Of a stretch of DNA of 41,431 nt, positions 8,347 to 18,179 are shown in pieces. Position 1 is the first letter of the stretch. Each line of letters begins with the position of its first letter. Where the stretch lies: NCBI RefSeq assembly GCF_900141825.1, contig NZ_FQYQ01000022.1:1-41431 (forward strand), written 5' to 3'. The position numbers and the translations under genes are program-made. The stretch comes from Pseudobutyrivibrio xylanivorans DSM 14809. GTDB lineage: Bacteria; Bacillota; Clostridia; Lachnospirales; Lachnospiraceae. The notes under the pieces are model-generated. The model ran no database searches. It was not told where the DNA came from and saw only the letters and a program-made list of their open reading frames with translations.

Positions 8347-10347
8347 TTATTCAACTGCCACCTTAAGATCAAAATTCTTATATATTGTCTTAAGATATTT
8401 CTCATTATGGCTTGCAGCCAATAACATAGGCGCATACGCATCACGACCAGAAATATTAAACATATACTCGTAGTCACTGAAGTGCCATCTGTAATCGTTT
8501 ACAAACTTTTCGATGCCATCCCAGATATCTTTTATTCCCTCTGGATTGTCCTCTGGCTTTGAGAATCTAAGCTCAATTTCTCCATTCTCGTCATAATAGA
8601 ATCCCTTAAATGAAGGGCTTGGAGATGATGTAATAAGCTCAAAGTATAGGTTATAATCCTTAGCTGGATCATGCTTTTTATATAAGTCACGATTGTCCAT
8701 TGAGGAATAGAGATATGATAACATGGAACCATCTAAAAGCATAGTCTCACTCATATCTGGCTCTGCATTATTGGCTGTATTAGTACCAGCAACGATTCCT
8801 GTAAGCTGACAGTCTATATTCCATTCCTTTTCAAAAAGATTCTTTAGTGCCAAATATCCACTACCTGCCCAACCAATATCAACAACAACAGCGGATTTAG
8901 CTTCACCGATAAGCTCACGGTACCACTCGCCAGCTGCCTCTCTCTGAGGCTTATATGTCTCAAGAACAGAATCCCAATTTTCGTTCAGGAAATCAATAAA
9001 TGAATTTACATTTCCATAGTGAAGCTTTCTGCGACCATTTTTGATTTTTAAATCAGGAAGCTCCATAGCCTCAAGAACCTGACTCATAGTCTTTTCATTG
9101 GTTGCCTTATGATATACCATCTTACGAAGAAAATCATATTTCAAATAACCAGCGGAAAGCTTTGCTGCTGCAAGGCGAGAGATATATGCATAACATGTAT
9201 CATCGTCAGGATACATATTATCGTATATACGTTTTATTATCTCACCATCACGAGACAGGAACATTACCTTATCAATGTTATGAGACTCTACATAATCATG
9301 AATGTAATTGCAGTATCCCATTACAAACAGACCACCATAGATAAATCCGAATTCCTGATTCATGTTCATGGAATCCATGCCCGCATATAAACGATTGTTA
9401 ACTACGCCTCGATATGCCCCGCCAATAATAGGTGACATATCGAAAGTACGGTTCATAATAGTGTTCTTATTGACGTTTGGATAGTGGAATGCTTTAAAGC
9501 CATGGGAATCTGCATTTTTTACATCGCTTACTTCGTTATCACCAATGTGTGCGAAGGTAATATTCTTACCATATGCCTCTATGCATTCATCTCTAACATA
9601 ATCAAAGAGCTGTCCGTCTGATTTACCAAGGTCTATTTCACATGACACATATAATTCGTCATAGCCCTTATACCCATTTTGCGAAAGAATCTTCTCAAGC
9701 AAGTCCTTTGTTAAATACATATCGGATGTAATAACAATGTGCTTGCCCATAGACACCAATGCATCAAATACATTTCGCATATACGAATTGGCATAGCACA
9801 TTGATAATTCTATCTCTGTCTCGAGAGCTACACCTTTCTCAGCATCCAATCCTGTCATTTCACTGACAGTAGCCCATATATCCTCTAATGTAACCTCGAA
9901 TGTACCATTCTTATTAAACTGCTCCATACGAGATTTATGCTCAGCCTCCACACGGATGCGCTTAAAGTCCATATAGCTGAGTCTCTGCCCGATTAAAAAG
10001 AATAAATCAGTTGGAGCTGAAAATGGTCTAAAAATGAGAGTATCGAATATATCAAAGGAAATAACATCGAATTTGCTAAGTTTCTCAACCAGCTGTTCTG
10101 GTGTACCTAAAGGACACTCACCGCTCTCAGGTGCGTCTGTCTTCAAGCTCTTACTCTCATACAGCTCCACACCTTTATCTTTTGCCAACCACTTTTGAAA
10201 AAGACAGTAGAACGCAAAATTTAGCCATAAAAGATATAACCATGATAATGCTTTAACTATGCCAGAAGAATTATCGTGCATGGCATGATATCTCTGCCTA
10301 ATGCCAGTATGTTTATTAACTAAACTATTATATATTTTAAGTCTCAT
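8347..10347 (-). CDS. HAD-superfamily (COG5610-type) protein of polysaccharide loci
   Basis: A 666-aa protein in two parts. Residues 95-290 form a HAD fold: DIFDT (nucleophile Asp99, Asp102), motif II ITSDMYLT (about 206-213), a Lys in LGKSDGQ, and GDNEVSD (269-275). The second part (about 330-660) contains VMFLSRDGEI (361-370) and VVVDIGWAGSG, and shares this arrangement with the product of 21333-22679. One hydrophobic stretch near residues 33-52 may touch the membrane. COG5610 proteins recur in capsule and teichoic-acid loci, but their reaction is not established; a phosphatase or phosphotransfer role on a sugar or polyol phosphate is an inference. Its ATG directly follows the stop of the previous gene. 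Confidence 0.75.
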   Translation of the reverse strand: MRLKIYNSLVNKHTGIRQRYHAMHDNSSGIVKALSWLYLLWLNFAFYCLFQKWLAKDKGVELYESKSLKTDAPESGECPLGTPEQLVEKLSKFDVISFDIFDTLIFRPFSAPTDLFFLIGQRLSYMDFKRIRVEAEHKSRMEQFNKNGTFEVTLEDIWATVSEMTGLDAEKGVALETEIELSMCYANSYMRNVFDALVSMGKHIVITSDMYLTKDLLEKILSQNGYKGYDELYVSCEIDLGKSDGQLFDYVRDECIEAYGKNITFAHIGDNEVSDVKNADSHGFKAFHYPNVNKNTIMNRTFDMSPIIGGAYRGVVNNRLYAGMDSMNMNQEFGFIYGGLFVMGYCNYIHDYVESHNIDKVMFLSRDGEIIKRIYDNMYPDDDTCYAYISRLAAAKLSAGYLKYDFLRKMVYHKATNEKTMSQVLEAMELPDLKIKNGRRKLHYGNVNSFIDFLNENWDSVLETYKPQREAAGEWYRELIGEAKSAVVVDIGWAGSGYLALKNLFEKEWNIDCQLTGIVAGTNTANNAEPDMSETMLLDGSMLSYLYSSMDNRDLYKKHDPAKDYNLYFELITSSPSPSFKGFYYDENGEIELRFSKPEDNPEGIKDIWDGIEKFVNDYRWHFSDYEYMFNISGRDAYAPMLLAASHNEKYLKTIYKNFDLKVAVE

Positions 10348-11694
10348 TTATACTCCCAAACCAAGTGGTAATTCATTTATACATGGCTTCCATTCCTCCA
10401 AAGGATTTTCACCATACACAATACTTATATTCTTATATTGAAGTGAACCATTTTTCTTCATATAAGGGGCAATTCTAATGAATCTACCAGCCATATTAAA
10501 ACTATAAGAAATCTTTATCCATTTATTTGGTTCAACTGGATAATTCTTTTTATAAAAAATCTGCTCTTCTATAGAGTCTTTATGATTATATTGTTCTCTT
10601 TTATCAAAGGTTCTTAGGCAAAAAAATACACCATCTCCATCTATACTTTCCCAGTCCTCTGAACGGACTTCAAAAGAGATGGTTATCTTATTGTCATCGC
10701 TGCCATTAAATACTTCAAAGGGTTCAGACCAGATTTGCCAATTTTTAGCTTCGGTATAGTCCTTTTTGTTAATTGTTAGATAATGGTTATCGTTTTGGTG
10801 TATTATCTCCCAACCAGTATTTTTAGATTCCCAACCAGCAAATTCTCTACTAAAATCTCCGTTTTGTAAGAGTTGTAAGTTTAACAGTTTTCTAGTTCTA
10901 ACACTAATCTTATCTAAACATATATCCAATAGCTTCCATAAAAAATCACTATAGAAATCTGGCATCAAATGTAAATGATCTAATCCCCAAATATGACGAG
11001 GATTTCCAAAATATTCCTTATCACTTAGAACAATTACTTCAGTGTTATAATTCTCTTTGAACCAATTGTTACATTTTTCTAAGGCATTATTTATATTTTT
11101 AATAAACTCCACACTGTGATTTTCTTTTATAAGTCTAATCTCATCACTTGACTTATCGTGGTAGTAGGTTGCTAATCTAAAATCATTAAGCACTATAGTA
11201 GTATTTGGAATATACTTCTCACAATACTTCATAAATTCTTTTACTGAATTTTTCCATATAGGAAAGAATTCCTCAAAATTATTTCTTCCAGAATATCTCT
11301 TTCCAAAAGAAAGTTTTGACACGTAATTAGACTTTTCATACTTAAATAACTTATTTGAAATGTATGAATCCCCTAACTCTACAAAACCAAAATTAACGTC
11401 AGCATAAAAATCAATTATCAAAATATCTGGTTGCTTTACTGCTAACTCGTTCAGAAAACATTTATTTAAATCCTCATATAAGTGCTGACGTTCTATATAC
11501 TCAACTTTTTTTATATTTTCCTTATACTCTAAAGCATCATATTCAATAATTGGAGACATCAATGACGCAAATGACATTTGAAAATCATAACATGAGACAT
11601 TAAAGATGTCTTTATAATTTGGAGTAATACGTCTGTTAAATGCATCTCTAGACGCACACGCTCCAATAATGCCAACGTTAATTTTGTTTTTCAA
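10348..11694 (-). CDS. DUF6270-like protein with C-terminal carbohydrate-binding-like domain
   Basis: A 448-aa protein. The N-terminus GIIGACASRDAFNRR (about residues 8-22) matches the G-x-C-x-SRD opening of DUF6270, a family frequent in capsule loci with an SGNH-hydrolase-like look; the His pair in GLDHLHL (about 240) could be catalytic. After about residue 275 comes a beta-rich module (LLQNGDFSREFAGWESKNTG, then ISFEVRSEDWE and WIKISYSFNMAGRFIRIAPY) resembling CBM4/9-type carbohydrate-binding domains. No signal peptide is visible, so it probably acts in the cytoplasm on the growing polymer. The start is a TTG with GAGG 8 bases upstream. Function is not established. Confidence 0.6.
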   Translation of the reverse strand: MKNKINVGIIGACASRDAFNRRITPNYKDIFNVSCYDFQMSFASLMSPIIEYDALEYKENIKKVEYIERQHLYEDLNKCFLNELAVKQPDILIIDFYADVNFGFVELGDSYISNKLFKYEKSNYVSKLSFGKRYSGRNNFEEFFPIWKNSVKEFMKYCEKYIPNTTIVLNDFRLATYYHDKSSDEIRLIKENHSVEFIKNINNALEKCNNWFKENYNTEVIVLSDKEYFGNPRHIWGLDHLHLMPDFYSDFLWKLLDICLDKISVRTRKLLNLQLLQNGDFSREFAGWESKNTGWEIIHQNDNHYLTINKKDYTEAKNWQIWSEPFEVFNGSDDNKITISFEVRSEDWESIDGDGVFFCLRTFDKREQYNHKDSIEEQIFYKKNYPVEPNKWIKISYSFNMAGRFIRIAPYMKKNGSLQYKNISIVYGENPLEEWKPCINELPLGLGV

Positions 11695-11699
11695 TTTAT

Positions 11700-13082
11700 C
11701 TACCTCTTTATTTTATATTTCATCCAACCTTGCCCCATTTTTATAATAGTTTTAATCCCCACACGTCCTTCACTAGATGCTGCAATCATTTTTGAATAAT
11801 TGATTTCTTCCTGAACAACTTTAATAGTCTCTGGTTCAACATAAGGCTCAATATCGATTACCTCAGCAACCTCAGGCTTCTCCTCAACTTTTGGTGCACT
11901 TACACACTTAAGGTTAGGTTTGTTATTCTTTTTCTTTCTCTCTGTCTCAGTCTCAACGATTTTCTGGAACATTTGACCAATAGTGTTAATGTCATATTTC
12001 TTTGAGGTTTCATAAGCATTAGCACCTAACTCAAATCTTAGCTTATCATCAGACATTACTCGCTCTAAAGCTGCTGCAAAGCCTTCGATATCCTTTTTGT
12101 GAACCAATAATCCATCATATCCGTCTGTTATTATCTCTCTTGGTCCATCACAAGCAAAGGAAACGCATGGAAGTCCCATAGCAAAACCTTCAATGATTGT
12201 CATACCAAATGGCTCATAATTTGATGAACAAATATTGATGGAAGCCTCAGAATATCTTTCGTTCATCTTATCATTACCACTCTCCAGTACAACTCGGTTG
12301 CCTAAACCATGCTTCATAATTAATCTTACATAGTCTTTAGCAAGTGAACCTTCACCGTAGATTTTTAAAGTCCAATCTGGATATTTATCTGCGATAAGAG
12401 CAAAAGCTTCGATTAGCATATCATAACCCTTCTGATATGCATATCTTCCTGCTGCTACCATGATATGGCTATTCAGATCAGCTCTAAACTTTAATCTCTC
12501 TGTTCCATTTCCTAAAACATAGATTGGCAAATCTCCATGTATCTTTCTTTCGTATACATGTCTATTACGTTCTGTAAGGATAGTGAGTCCATCCAACTTT
12601 CCATATGACTCCCTAATAATCTTCTGAATCTCAGGTGAATGATCCGCATATGATTTATGCTCTTGACCAATTTTCAAAACAGAATCATTAACTAATTCTG
12701 TAGCCAACATATTAAATGATGGCATTGTGGTTACTAACACACCACCTTCAAGATTACATAAAAGTTCACGCATTTTCTTATCAGTATATGCGTTAAACAT
12801 AGGATATAAATCTTCACTTTTATCAATAAGTTCACTAGGAAGAGCTAATAACTCTTTATCTTCCTCAGAAAATTTAGCTCCACGTCTTGCATCCTGAATA
12901 ACTGTTATCTTTATCTTAGGATTAACTGGCAAAGTAGGTGTATCCTTTGTCTTTTTAATACTAATAATCTCAACATCATACTTTCCAGTATCATAAAAAT
13001 AATCTGCAAAATTAAAAATTGTTTTTACAGTACCGCCTATTCCGAAAGCATTGTATACCATAAATCTTATTTTAGTACTCAT
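11700..13082 (-). CDS. Glycosyltransferase family 4
   Basis: GT-B fold sugar transferase of family GT4, cytoplasmic. The N-terminal YNAFGIGGTVKTIFNFA is the acceptor-side glycine motif; the donor-side EX7E motif is in SNYEPFGMTIIEGFAMGLP, followed by CDGPREIITDG. After about residue 375 an unusual low-complexity, Glu/Val/Pro-rich tail leads to a basic C-terminus (WMKYKIKR) that may contact the membrane. A longer frame opens at a TTG (13106), but the ATG at 13082 has GAGGAA 8 bases upstream and overlaps the previous gene's stop by 11 bases, so translation is probably coupled. Donor and acceptor cannot be told from sequence. Confidence 0.88.
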   Translation of the reverse strand: MSTKIRFMVYNAFGIGGTVKTIFNFADYFYDTGKYDVEIISIKKTKDTPTLPVNPKIKITVIQDARRGAKFSEEDKELLALPSELIDKSEDLYPMFNAYTDKKMRELLCNLEGGVLVTTMPSFNMLATELVNDSVLKIGQEHKSYADHSPEIQKIIRESYGKLDGLTILTERNRHVYERKIHGDLPIYVLGNGTERLKFRADLNSHIMVAAGRYAYQKGYDMLIEAFALIADKYPDWTLKIYGEGSLAKDYVRLIMKHGLGNRVVLESGNDKMNERYSEASINICSSNYEPFGMTIIEGFAMGLPCVSFACDGPREIITDGYDGLLVHKKDIEGFAAALERVMSDDKLRFELGANAYETSKKYDINTIGQMFQKIVETETERKKKNNKPNLKCVSAPKVEEKPEVAEVIDIEPYVEPETIKVVQEEINYSKMIAASSEGRVGIKTIIKMGQGWMKYKIKR

Positions 13083-16000
13083 CAGCCATTTCCTCTCTAC
13101 ACTCAATTATACTGTCATAAATTCTCTTAGAATTATCTGTATCACAATAATCAAAATAGCGTTTTGCGTTTTTCTTATGTATATCTGTTAATCTAAAGTT
13201 AGTATTGATATTGTTGATCAACTCTTCCAAAAATGCCTCTGGTGTATATGTCACAACACCTGGAAGTTCTTTCTTCATATCAACATAGCTTCCACGATAC
13301 TTATTATATAATTCACTGTCAAACTGGAAAAATACAGCAGGTTTCTTAGAGTAAACTATATCAAAGATGATACTACTGTAATCTGTAGCAATCATACTGC
13401 ACTCTTTAACTCTGTCAGAAATTTTTACTTCATGCATATCTGTGATATGAATTACATCATTTTCAAACTTATCAAAAAGTGGCTTATACTTTTCAAATTC
13501 AATATGTAAACTGAATACCAATTTCTGACCAGCTTTTCTAAGGGACTTAATTAACTGCTTGTCAGATAAAACCTTGCTGTAATACAAGTAGAAATCTGAC
13601 TTTGCAAAAGTGCTCTCTGATTTTATCAGCCAGTCTCTCCAGGTAGGCATAACCCAGATATATTTACCGTCGTTTTTCTCACATACAGTCAACTTATCAT
13701 ATCTAGCCAAGCCTGTAGAAACCATTTCATCATCCCAGAATTGCGAATTATCAACTAATAATTCCTTTTCATTCTCTGATGAAACAATAAACTTTCGAAT
13801 ACTTCCGCCATATGACTTATTACTGATATCAAATATCTTCATACCAGCTATACCATGCTGTAAATAAATAATAGGCTTTCTAAACTTACCAGTTTTGTCA
13901 TGGTATAGAGAAGGCATAACATCTCTTACTCCATGCGATACGATGTAAAACTCTGCAAGTTCATCAAGATAAAGATGTCTTGTAGAATCGTAGAATACAA
14001 CATTATCCATGTATTCTGATAACGCCTCAAGATCTTCATTTTCTTCCTTAGTTACAAAATAAAACTCTGCATCAACTTCATCTTTATGCTTCATGCAATA
14101 CTCGAAAAATGCCAAACCATTATCTCTGGCTGAAAGACCAAGATTCTCTCCAATAAGCCAAATCTTCTTAGAATTTAAGGATTTCTCATCTGTTGCTTTC
14201 TGAACTATAGCTAAAGCCTCTTCTCTACGTTCATCATCTTCAAACAAAAGTAAATCCTCTACAGCAAAAGACATAATGTTATCAGTTTTATTTACACTAA
14301 TTTTCTTCTTTGTAGTTGACGATTTTATTGAAAATGCGCCATCAACCATCTCGATATAAGAAAGCATACCATTATCTAACTGAACACATGGTAAGAAGCT
14401 CTTCTTAGGAAGACTATTTATATCAACATAGTAAATATATTCATCCTCAACTAATAATTCACGGTTCATAACAATAGTTTCCTCAGAAACTTTATCCCTT
14501 AATACAACCGAGATGTTATTAACCTGATGATTTTCATCTTCATCAATCCAGTCAATTTTAAGGCAAAGTCTGTCTTTTTCATAAAGCCACATTCCCATAA
14601 ATTTAAACAGATTGCTATCTTCTGTTATACCAATGGAATATGATTTTGATACATGATTGCCCCATACTCTCTTATATTTTTTTGAAGTAACTCTTTCAAT
14701 ATGTGAGAAGCTCATAGTTTCTCTGTTATTTACAACCGGTCTGTTAAAATTGTTCTCAACCTTAACTTTAACGTCATTGTCAAAATATAGCTCTGGCTTT
14801 AAAACTATATTCTCCTCGCAATCAAAATACTTCTTAAGCTTTATACTTACGAGAACGTTATCCTTAGCTGCTGTAACTCGTTCTTCTATCTCCTCACCAG
14901 CATCTGTAACAACCATAACCTTATTAGGCTTTTCAAAATAAGGTTCCTTTTTCCATGATAATAGCATCGAAAGATTATTGTTCTTCACTTCAGTACTATC
15001 TACTTTCATCTTCAAAACGTTGTTACGTACGTTACACTTTAAATTGTTAGATGAATCTAAGTATAATAAGCAGCTATGTGCATAACCATTTACAAGTACA
15101 AAAGGATGTGGTGAAACTATATAATAATTCTCTTTAACCTGAGCAATTCTCTTTAATTTCAAATTGTGTCTTTCAACATCAACGCCATTTTCTACTTCAA
15201 CAAATAACTGTCTAACTCCAGGCTTGAAATCATTTTCAATGTTCTCCCAAGTCAAACATACTTCATAATAAATATATTTATCTGTCTCTTTATATACAGT
15301 AAAAGGAAGATTTGATTCGATATTCGTATTAACTCTTTGAATAATAAATCTTTTAACTCTACTATCATATGATTTTTTCTTAAATCCTAAAATAATACTT
15401 CTTCCATCATTAAAATTTTCAGAGTAAGTAAACATAATAATAGTGTTCACTCTCATATTGATTGTAGAATCATCTTTTTTACAAATGATTGCATTGATAT
15501 CTCTAGTAGGAAGTTCAACTGGACTACTAATTACATCTTTAGATAAGAAAATAGTATGTTCCTTTTTATTTCCATCTACAATAAACCAAGAAAAATTGGC
15601 ATCATTGTATTCATTTTTTCCAAGCTCATCCATTTCTGAAACAGCCAACTCATAGCTAAATCTGTCAGAAGAAATTTCCTCAGTATGGAAATAATATTTC
15701 TGCTTTGTCTTATTGTCACGCCACATTAAACAATATGCCGCTTCTTTCATTTTTTCACTATTCTTAACAATGCCTTCCGAAAAAGCTCCAGAAATTTTAA
15801 TAGCCTTCTTATCAACAGAAATTGAATCCACCATTACTTCCCAATGATCCAACTCTTTTTTCTCTTCTTCTCTCTTTATATCAAACGGATTATTGAGTTT
15901 TGGAGAAACTGAAATATTTTTAAAAGTAAATTCTAAACTGTTTTCAACTACAAATACACCTTTATTTTTATGTCCAAATGCCAATTCTGCCTGCTTTGCA

Positions 16001-16302
16001 TTCATAATAACAGGTTGTTCAACATACATATCACCTATACGATTTCTAACCCATAATCTACTTGGAATATCTTTATAATTGTTGTAGGTATCATACATAA
16101 TGCTTCCTACAAGATACTCGCCTTCGAAAGCTGTGGTGATTGCATATTTCTCATTATTTTTTCCAAAAAGCAAACCATCAAAATAATTGTCAAAATATAG
16201 CTCTCTAACCTCTGGTTGAGCCAAAAGAGATATCTTAAAACAAACCATTTGATTCTTTGCAAATACTTCTTCCAACCGATAAATATTCTCTGAGTAATTC
16301 AT
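13072..16302 (-). CDS. Giant CDP-glycerol-type glycerophosphotransferase
   Basis: A 1076-aa protein. The last third is a poly(glycerol/ribitol phosphate) transferase of the TagB/TagF family: IWLIGENLG, YLQHGIAGMK, YIWVMPTWRDWL, LVFSLHIEFEKY and ATDYSSIIFDIVYSKKPAVFF carry the family's His and Ser/Asp positions. Roughly the first 700 residues are beta-rich with no family I can name; they hold at least two similar-looking stretches of alternating strands. The enzyme probably adds polyol-phosphate units to a lipid-linked polymer on the inner face of the membrane. It is followed by a coupled GT4 gene. The large N-terminal part is unusual; TagF itself is nearer 750 aa. Confidence 0.8.
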   Translation of the reverse strand: MNYSENIYRLEEVFAKNQMVCFKISLLAQPEVRELYFDNYFDGLLFGKNNEKYAITTAFEGEYLVGSIMYDTYNNYKDIPSRLWVRNRIGDMYVEQPVIMNAKQAELAFGHKNKGVFVVENSLEFTFKNISVSPKLNNPFDIKREEEKKELDHWEVMVDSISVDKKAIKISGAFSEGIVKNSEKMKEAAYCLMWRDNKTKQKYYFHTEEISSDRFSYELAVSEMDELGKNEYNDANFSWFIVDGNKKEHTIFLSKDVISSPVELPTRDINAIICKKDDSTINMRVNTIIMFTYSENFNDGRSIILGFKKKSYDSRVKRFIIQRVNTNIESNLPFTVYKETDKYIYYEVCLTWENIENDFKPGVRQLFVEVENGVDVERHNLKLKRIAQVKENYYIVSPHPFVLVNGYAHSCLLYLDSSNNLKCNVRNNVLKMKVDSTEVKNNNLSMLLSWKKEPYFEKPNKVMVVTDAGEEIEERVTAAKDNVLVSIKLKKYFDCEENIVLKPELYFDNDVKVKVENNFNRPVVNNRETMSFSHIERVTSKKYKRVWGNHVSKSYSIGITEDSNLFKFMGMWLYEKDRLCLKIDWIDEDENHQVNNISVVLRDKVSEETIVMNRELLVEDEYIYYVDINSLPKKSFLPCVQLDNGMLSYIEMVDGAFSIKSSTTKKKISVNKTDNIMSFAVEDLLLFEDDERREEALAIVQKATDEKSLNSKKIWLIGENLGLSARDNGLAFFEYCMKHKDEVDAEFYFVTKEENEDLEALSEYMDNVVFYDSTRHLYLDELAEFYIVSHGVRDVMPSLYHDKTGKFRKPIIYLQHGIAGMKIFDISNKSYGGSIRKFIVSSENEKELLVDNSQFWDDEMVSTGLARYDKLTVCEKNDGKYIWVMPTWRDWLIKSESTFAKSDFYLYYSKVLSDKQLIKSLRKAGQKLVFSLHIEFEKYKPLFDKFENDVIHITDMHEVKISDRVKECSMIATDYSSIIFDIVYSKKPAVFFQFDSELYNKYRGSYVDMKKELPGVVTYTPEAFLEELINNINTNFRLTDIHKKNAKRYFDYCDTDNSKRIYDSIIECREEMADEY

Positions 16303-16317
16303 TCCAGTATTTCTCCC

Positions 16318-18171
16318 TTAATTGTTTATTATTTTTTCATATATTTTTTCACAAGCGTGCCCTTTTTCTGTATACACAGTTTTAATACGCTTTTTGTACT
16401 CTGCACCTGGATAGCACCAGTGCCTAATATATTTGCATATTTGATGAACCAAGTCTTCTTCATTTTTCACAACTGGTCCAAATCCATTTTCTTCATAATC
16501 AAAATACCCCTTTTTATAAGTATGACTATTAAAGAAATCCTCCGCATCATACTGATAATAAATTGTACTTTTGCCCAAATATGCAAATTCAAATTGTAAA
16601 CTACTATAATCTGAAATAAGTAACCTGGCTTTACTCAATACATTCTTATAGGAATAATCCTTTGAAAGAAGTATTACATCTGTATCCTTTACTATATCTT
16701 TCATATATTCTTCCATAAGTGGATGTGGTTTAAACGCAAGCTTACATCTATGTCGTTTACAATATTTTCTTAATTTTTCATTTTGAAAAATACTTCTTAA
16801 GCGCAAGTAATATTCGCTAGTTGTGATATCACAGGAGGGCATCCACTTCATTTCGTTTTTTGTAGCGTCCCATTCCTGATGCATCAAATTCATTCGCCAG
16901 GTCGGGGCAAACACAATCCATCTAGAATATTTATTTTTCAAAGTATCCATAACTGGTAATCCCGTTAACCATACCTTGCTTTCATCATAATAATATGGAT
17001 ACTCCAGTATTGAATTATATTCATCTAAGGTGCTGGTGATAAAACCCGTAAACTTCGTGTGAAATCTATTAAGAGTTTTGCTCATATCATCCTTGATAAC
17101 ACCATGCTGTAAAAAAACAATTTTTGCCTGATGATATAAGTCTCGATAAAATTCTGCATCTTCCCAAAAAGGATTTTCAACGAAACCATTGCATTGTGAA
17201 GAAATTATATAATCAGCTAACAAAACCAATAATAAATGTTCATCGCTATACAAAGGCACAGTTTTACCTATTTTTTCTAGTCTTGCATAATCTTCACAAG
17301 AGTCGTTAATAACAAAATATGAATCAATATTTTGCTTTGACTGAATATACCTAAAGAAAACCTCTCCATTGTCATCAGCTCTATTAGGTCTATCCATCAC
17401 TACCCAAATAGGTTTATTTTTCTCTTTTAATCGTTGGAAATATTGCTTACGAAGTTTTATAGCCTTTATGCTAGCTTCTGTCTTCAAAGCAGCTAACTCA
17501 GCTTGAAATTCTTCTTCTCTTGCCTCAATCTTATTCTCATCAGCTTTTTCAACGAATATTGATTTGCTGTCAGTACGAAACAAATAGTCACCTCTATGGC
17601 AATATTGCGTCTTGAAAGCATCGTTTATTGGGGCAAATCTATAGAAATTAATTCTATTAATGCTACAAACAGTCCCATTAACACAATTATAAAAATCGAT
17701 TTTTACTGGTTCTTCCTTTAATTGAATGGTTACTTTAAAAACGTCCCTTTTTTCAACAATACTTTCCCCTACAACCTGATCCATTTGGCAATCCGTAAAT
17801 TCACATTTCTGCTCGATGTTGTTTGCCATAACCATGAATTTATAGGAGTCATAGCGAGGCAGCATAGAAATACTACCTTCTATTTCTATTTCCGTGTTTT
17901 TAACTTCAATAAAGTGAATATACACTGGTAAATAGCTTATGTTAGCAACATTGAGATCATTAACAGAAATAACAACATCATTATCCCTGGCTGTTAATTT
18001 ATAATCCATGTGATGCTTAAGTCTCAAATAATAAATAATTTTTGGCATCTCTGCCATGCCAATACTATTTATTATTTGGCTATCTTCGTATTGTGATATT
18101 AGCTCGTGAACTTGTTCATCGGATATTTCAAAACGTTCATGTTTATTTACAATTTCAATTAAATTTTCCAT
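16318..18171 (-). CDS. CDP-glycerol-type glycerophosphotransferase
   Basis: Second polyol-phosphate transferase of the operon, 617 aa. The C-terminal part shows the family hallmarks: PIWVVMDRPNRADDNGE, VFLQHGVIKDDMSK, WIVFAPTWRMNL, LAFKPHPLMEEYM and LISDYSSLQFEFAYLGKSTIYYQYD. The first 220 residues are a divergent, beta-rich N-terminal domain. With the gene at 13072 it gives two enzymes of one family, as in teichoic-acid pathways where a primase (TagB-like) and a polymerase (TagF-like) cooperate; which is which cannot be decided here. It starts at an ATG 8 bases after the upstream permease gene; its ribosome site is weak, suggesting coupling. Confidence 0.85.
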   Translation of the reverse strand: MENLIEIVNKHERFEISDEQVHELISQYEDSQIINSIGMAEMPKIIYYLRLKHHMDYKLTARDNDVVISVNDLNVANISYLPVYIHFIEVKNTEIEIEGSISMLPRYDSYKFMVMANNIEQKCEFTDCQMDQVVGESIVEKRDVFKVTIQLKEEPVKIDFYNCVNGTVCSINRINFYRFAPINDAFKTQYCHRGDYLFRTDSKSIFVEKADENKIEAREEEFQAELAALKTEASIKAIKLRKQYFQRLKEKNKPIWVVMDRPNRADDNGEVFFRYIQSKQNIDSYFVINDSCEDYARLEKIGKTVPLYSDEHLLLVLLADYIISSQCNGFVENPFWEDAEFYRDLYHQAKIVFLQHGVIKDDMSKTLNRFHTKFTGFITSTLDEYNSILEYPYYYDESKVWLTGLPVMDTLKNKYSRWIVFAPTWRMNLMHQEWDATKNEMKWMPSCDITTSEYYLRLRSIFQNEKLRKYCKRHRCKLAFKPHPLMEEYMKDIVKDTDVILLSKDYSYKNVLSKARLLISDYSSLQFEFAYLGKSTIYYQYDAEDFFNSHTYKKGYFDYEENGFGPVVKNEEDLVHQICKYIRHWCYPGAEYKKRIKTVYTEKGHACEKIYEKIINN

Positions 18172-18179
18172 AACAACTT

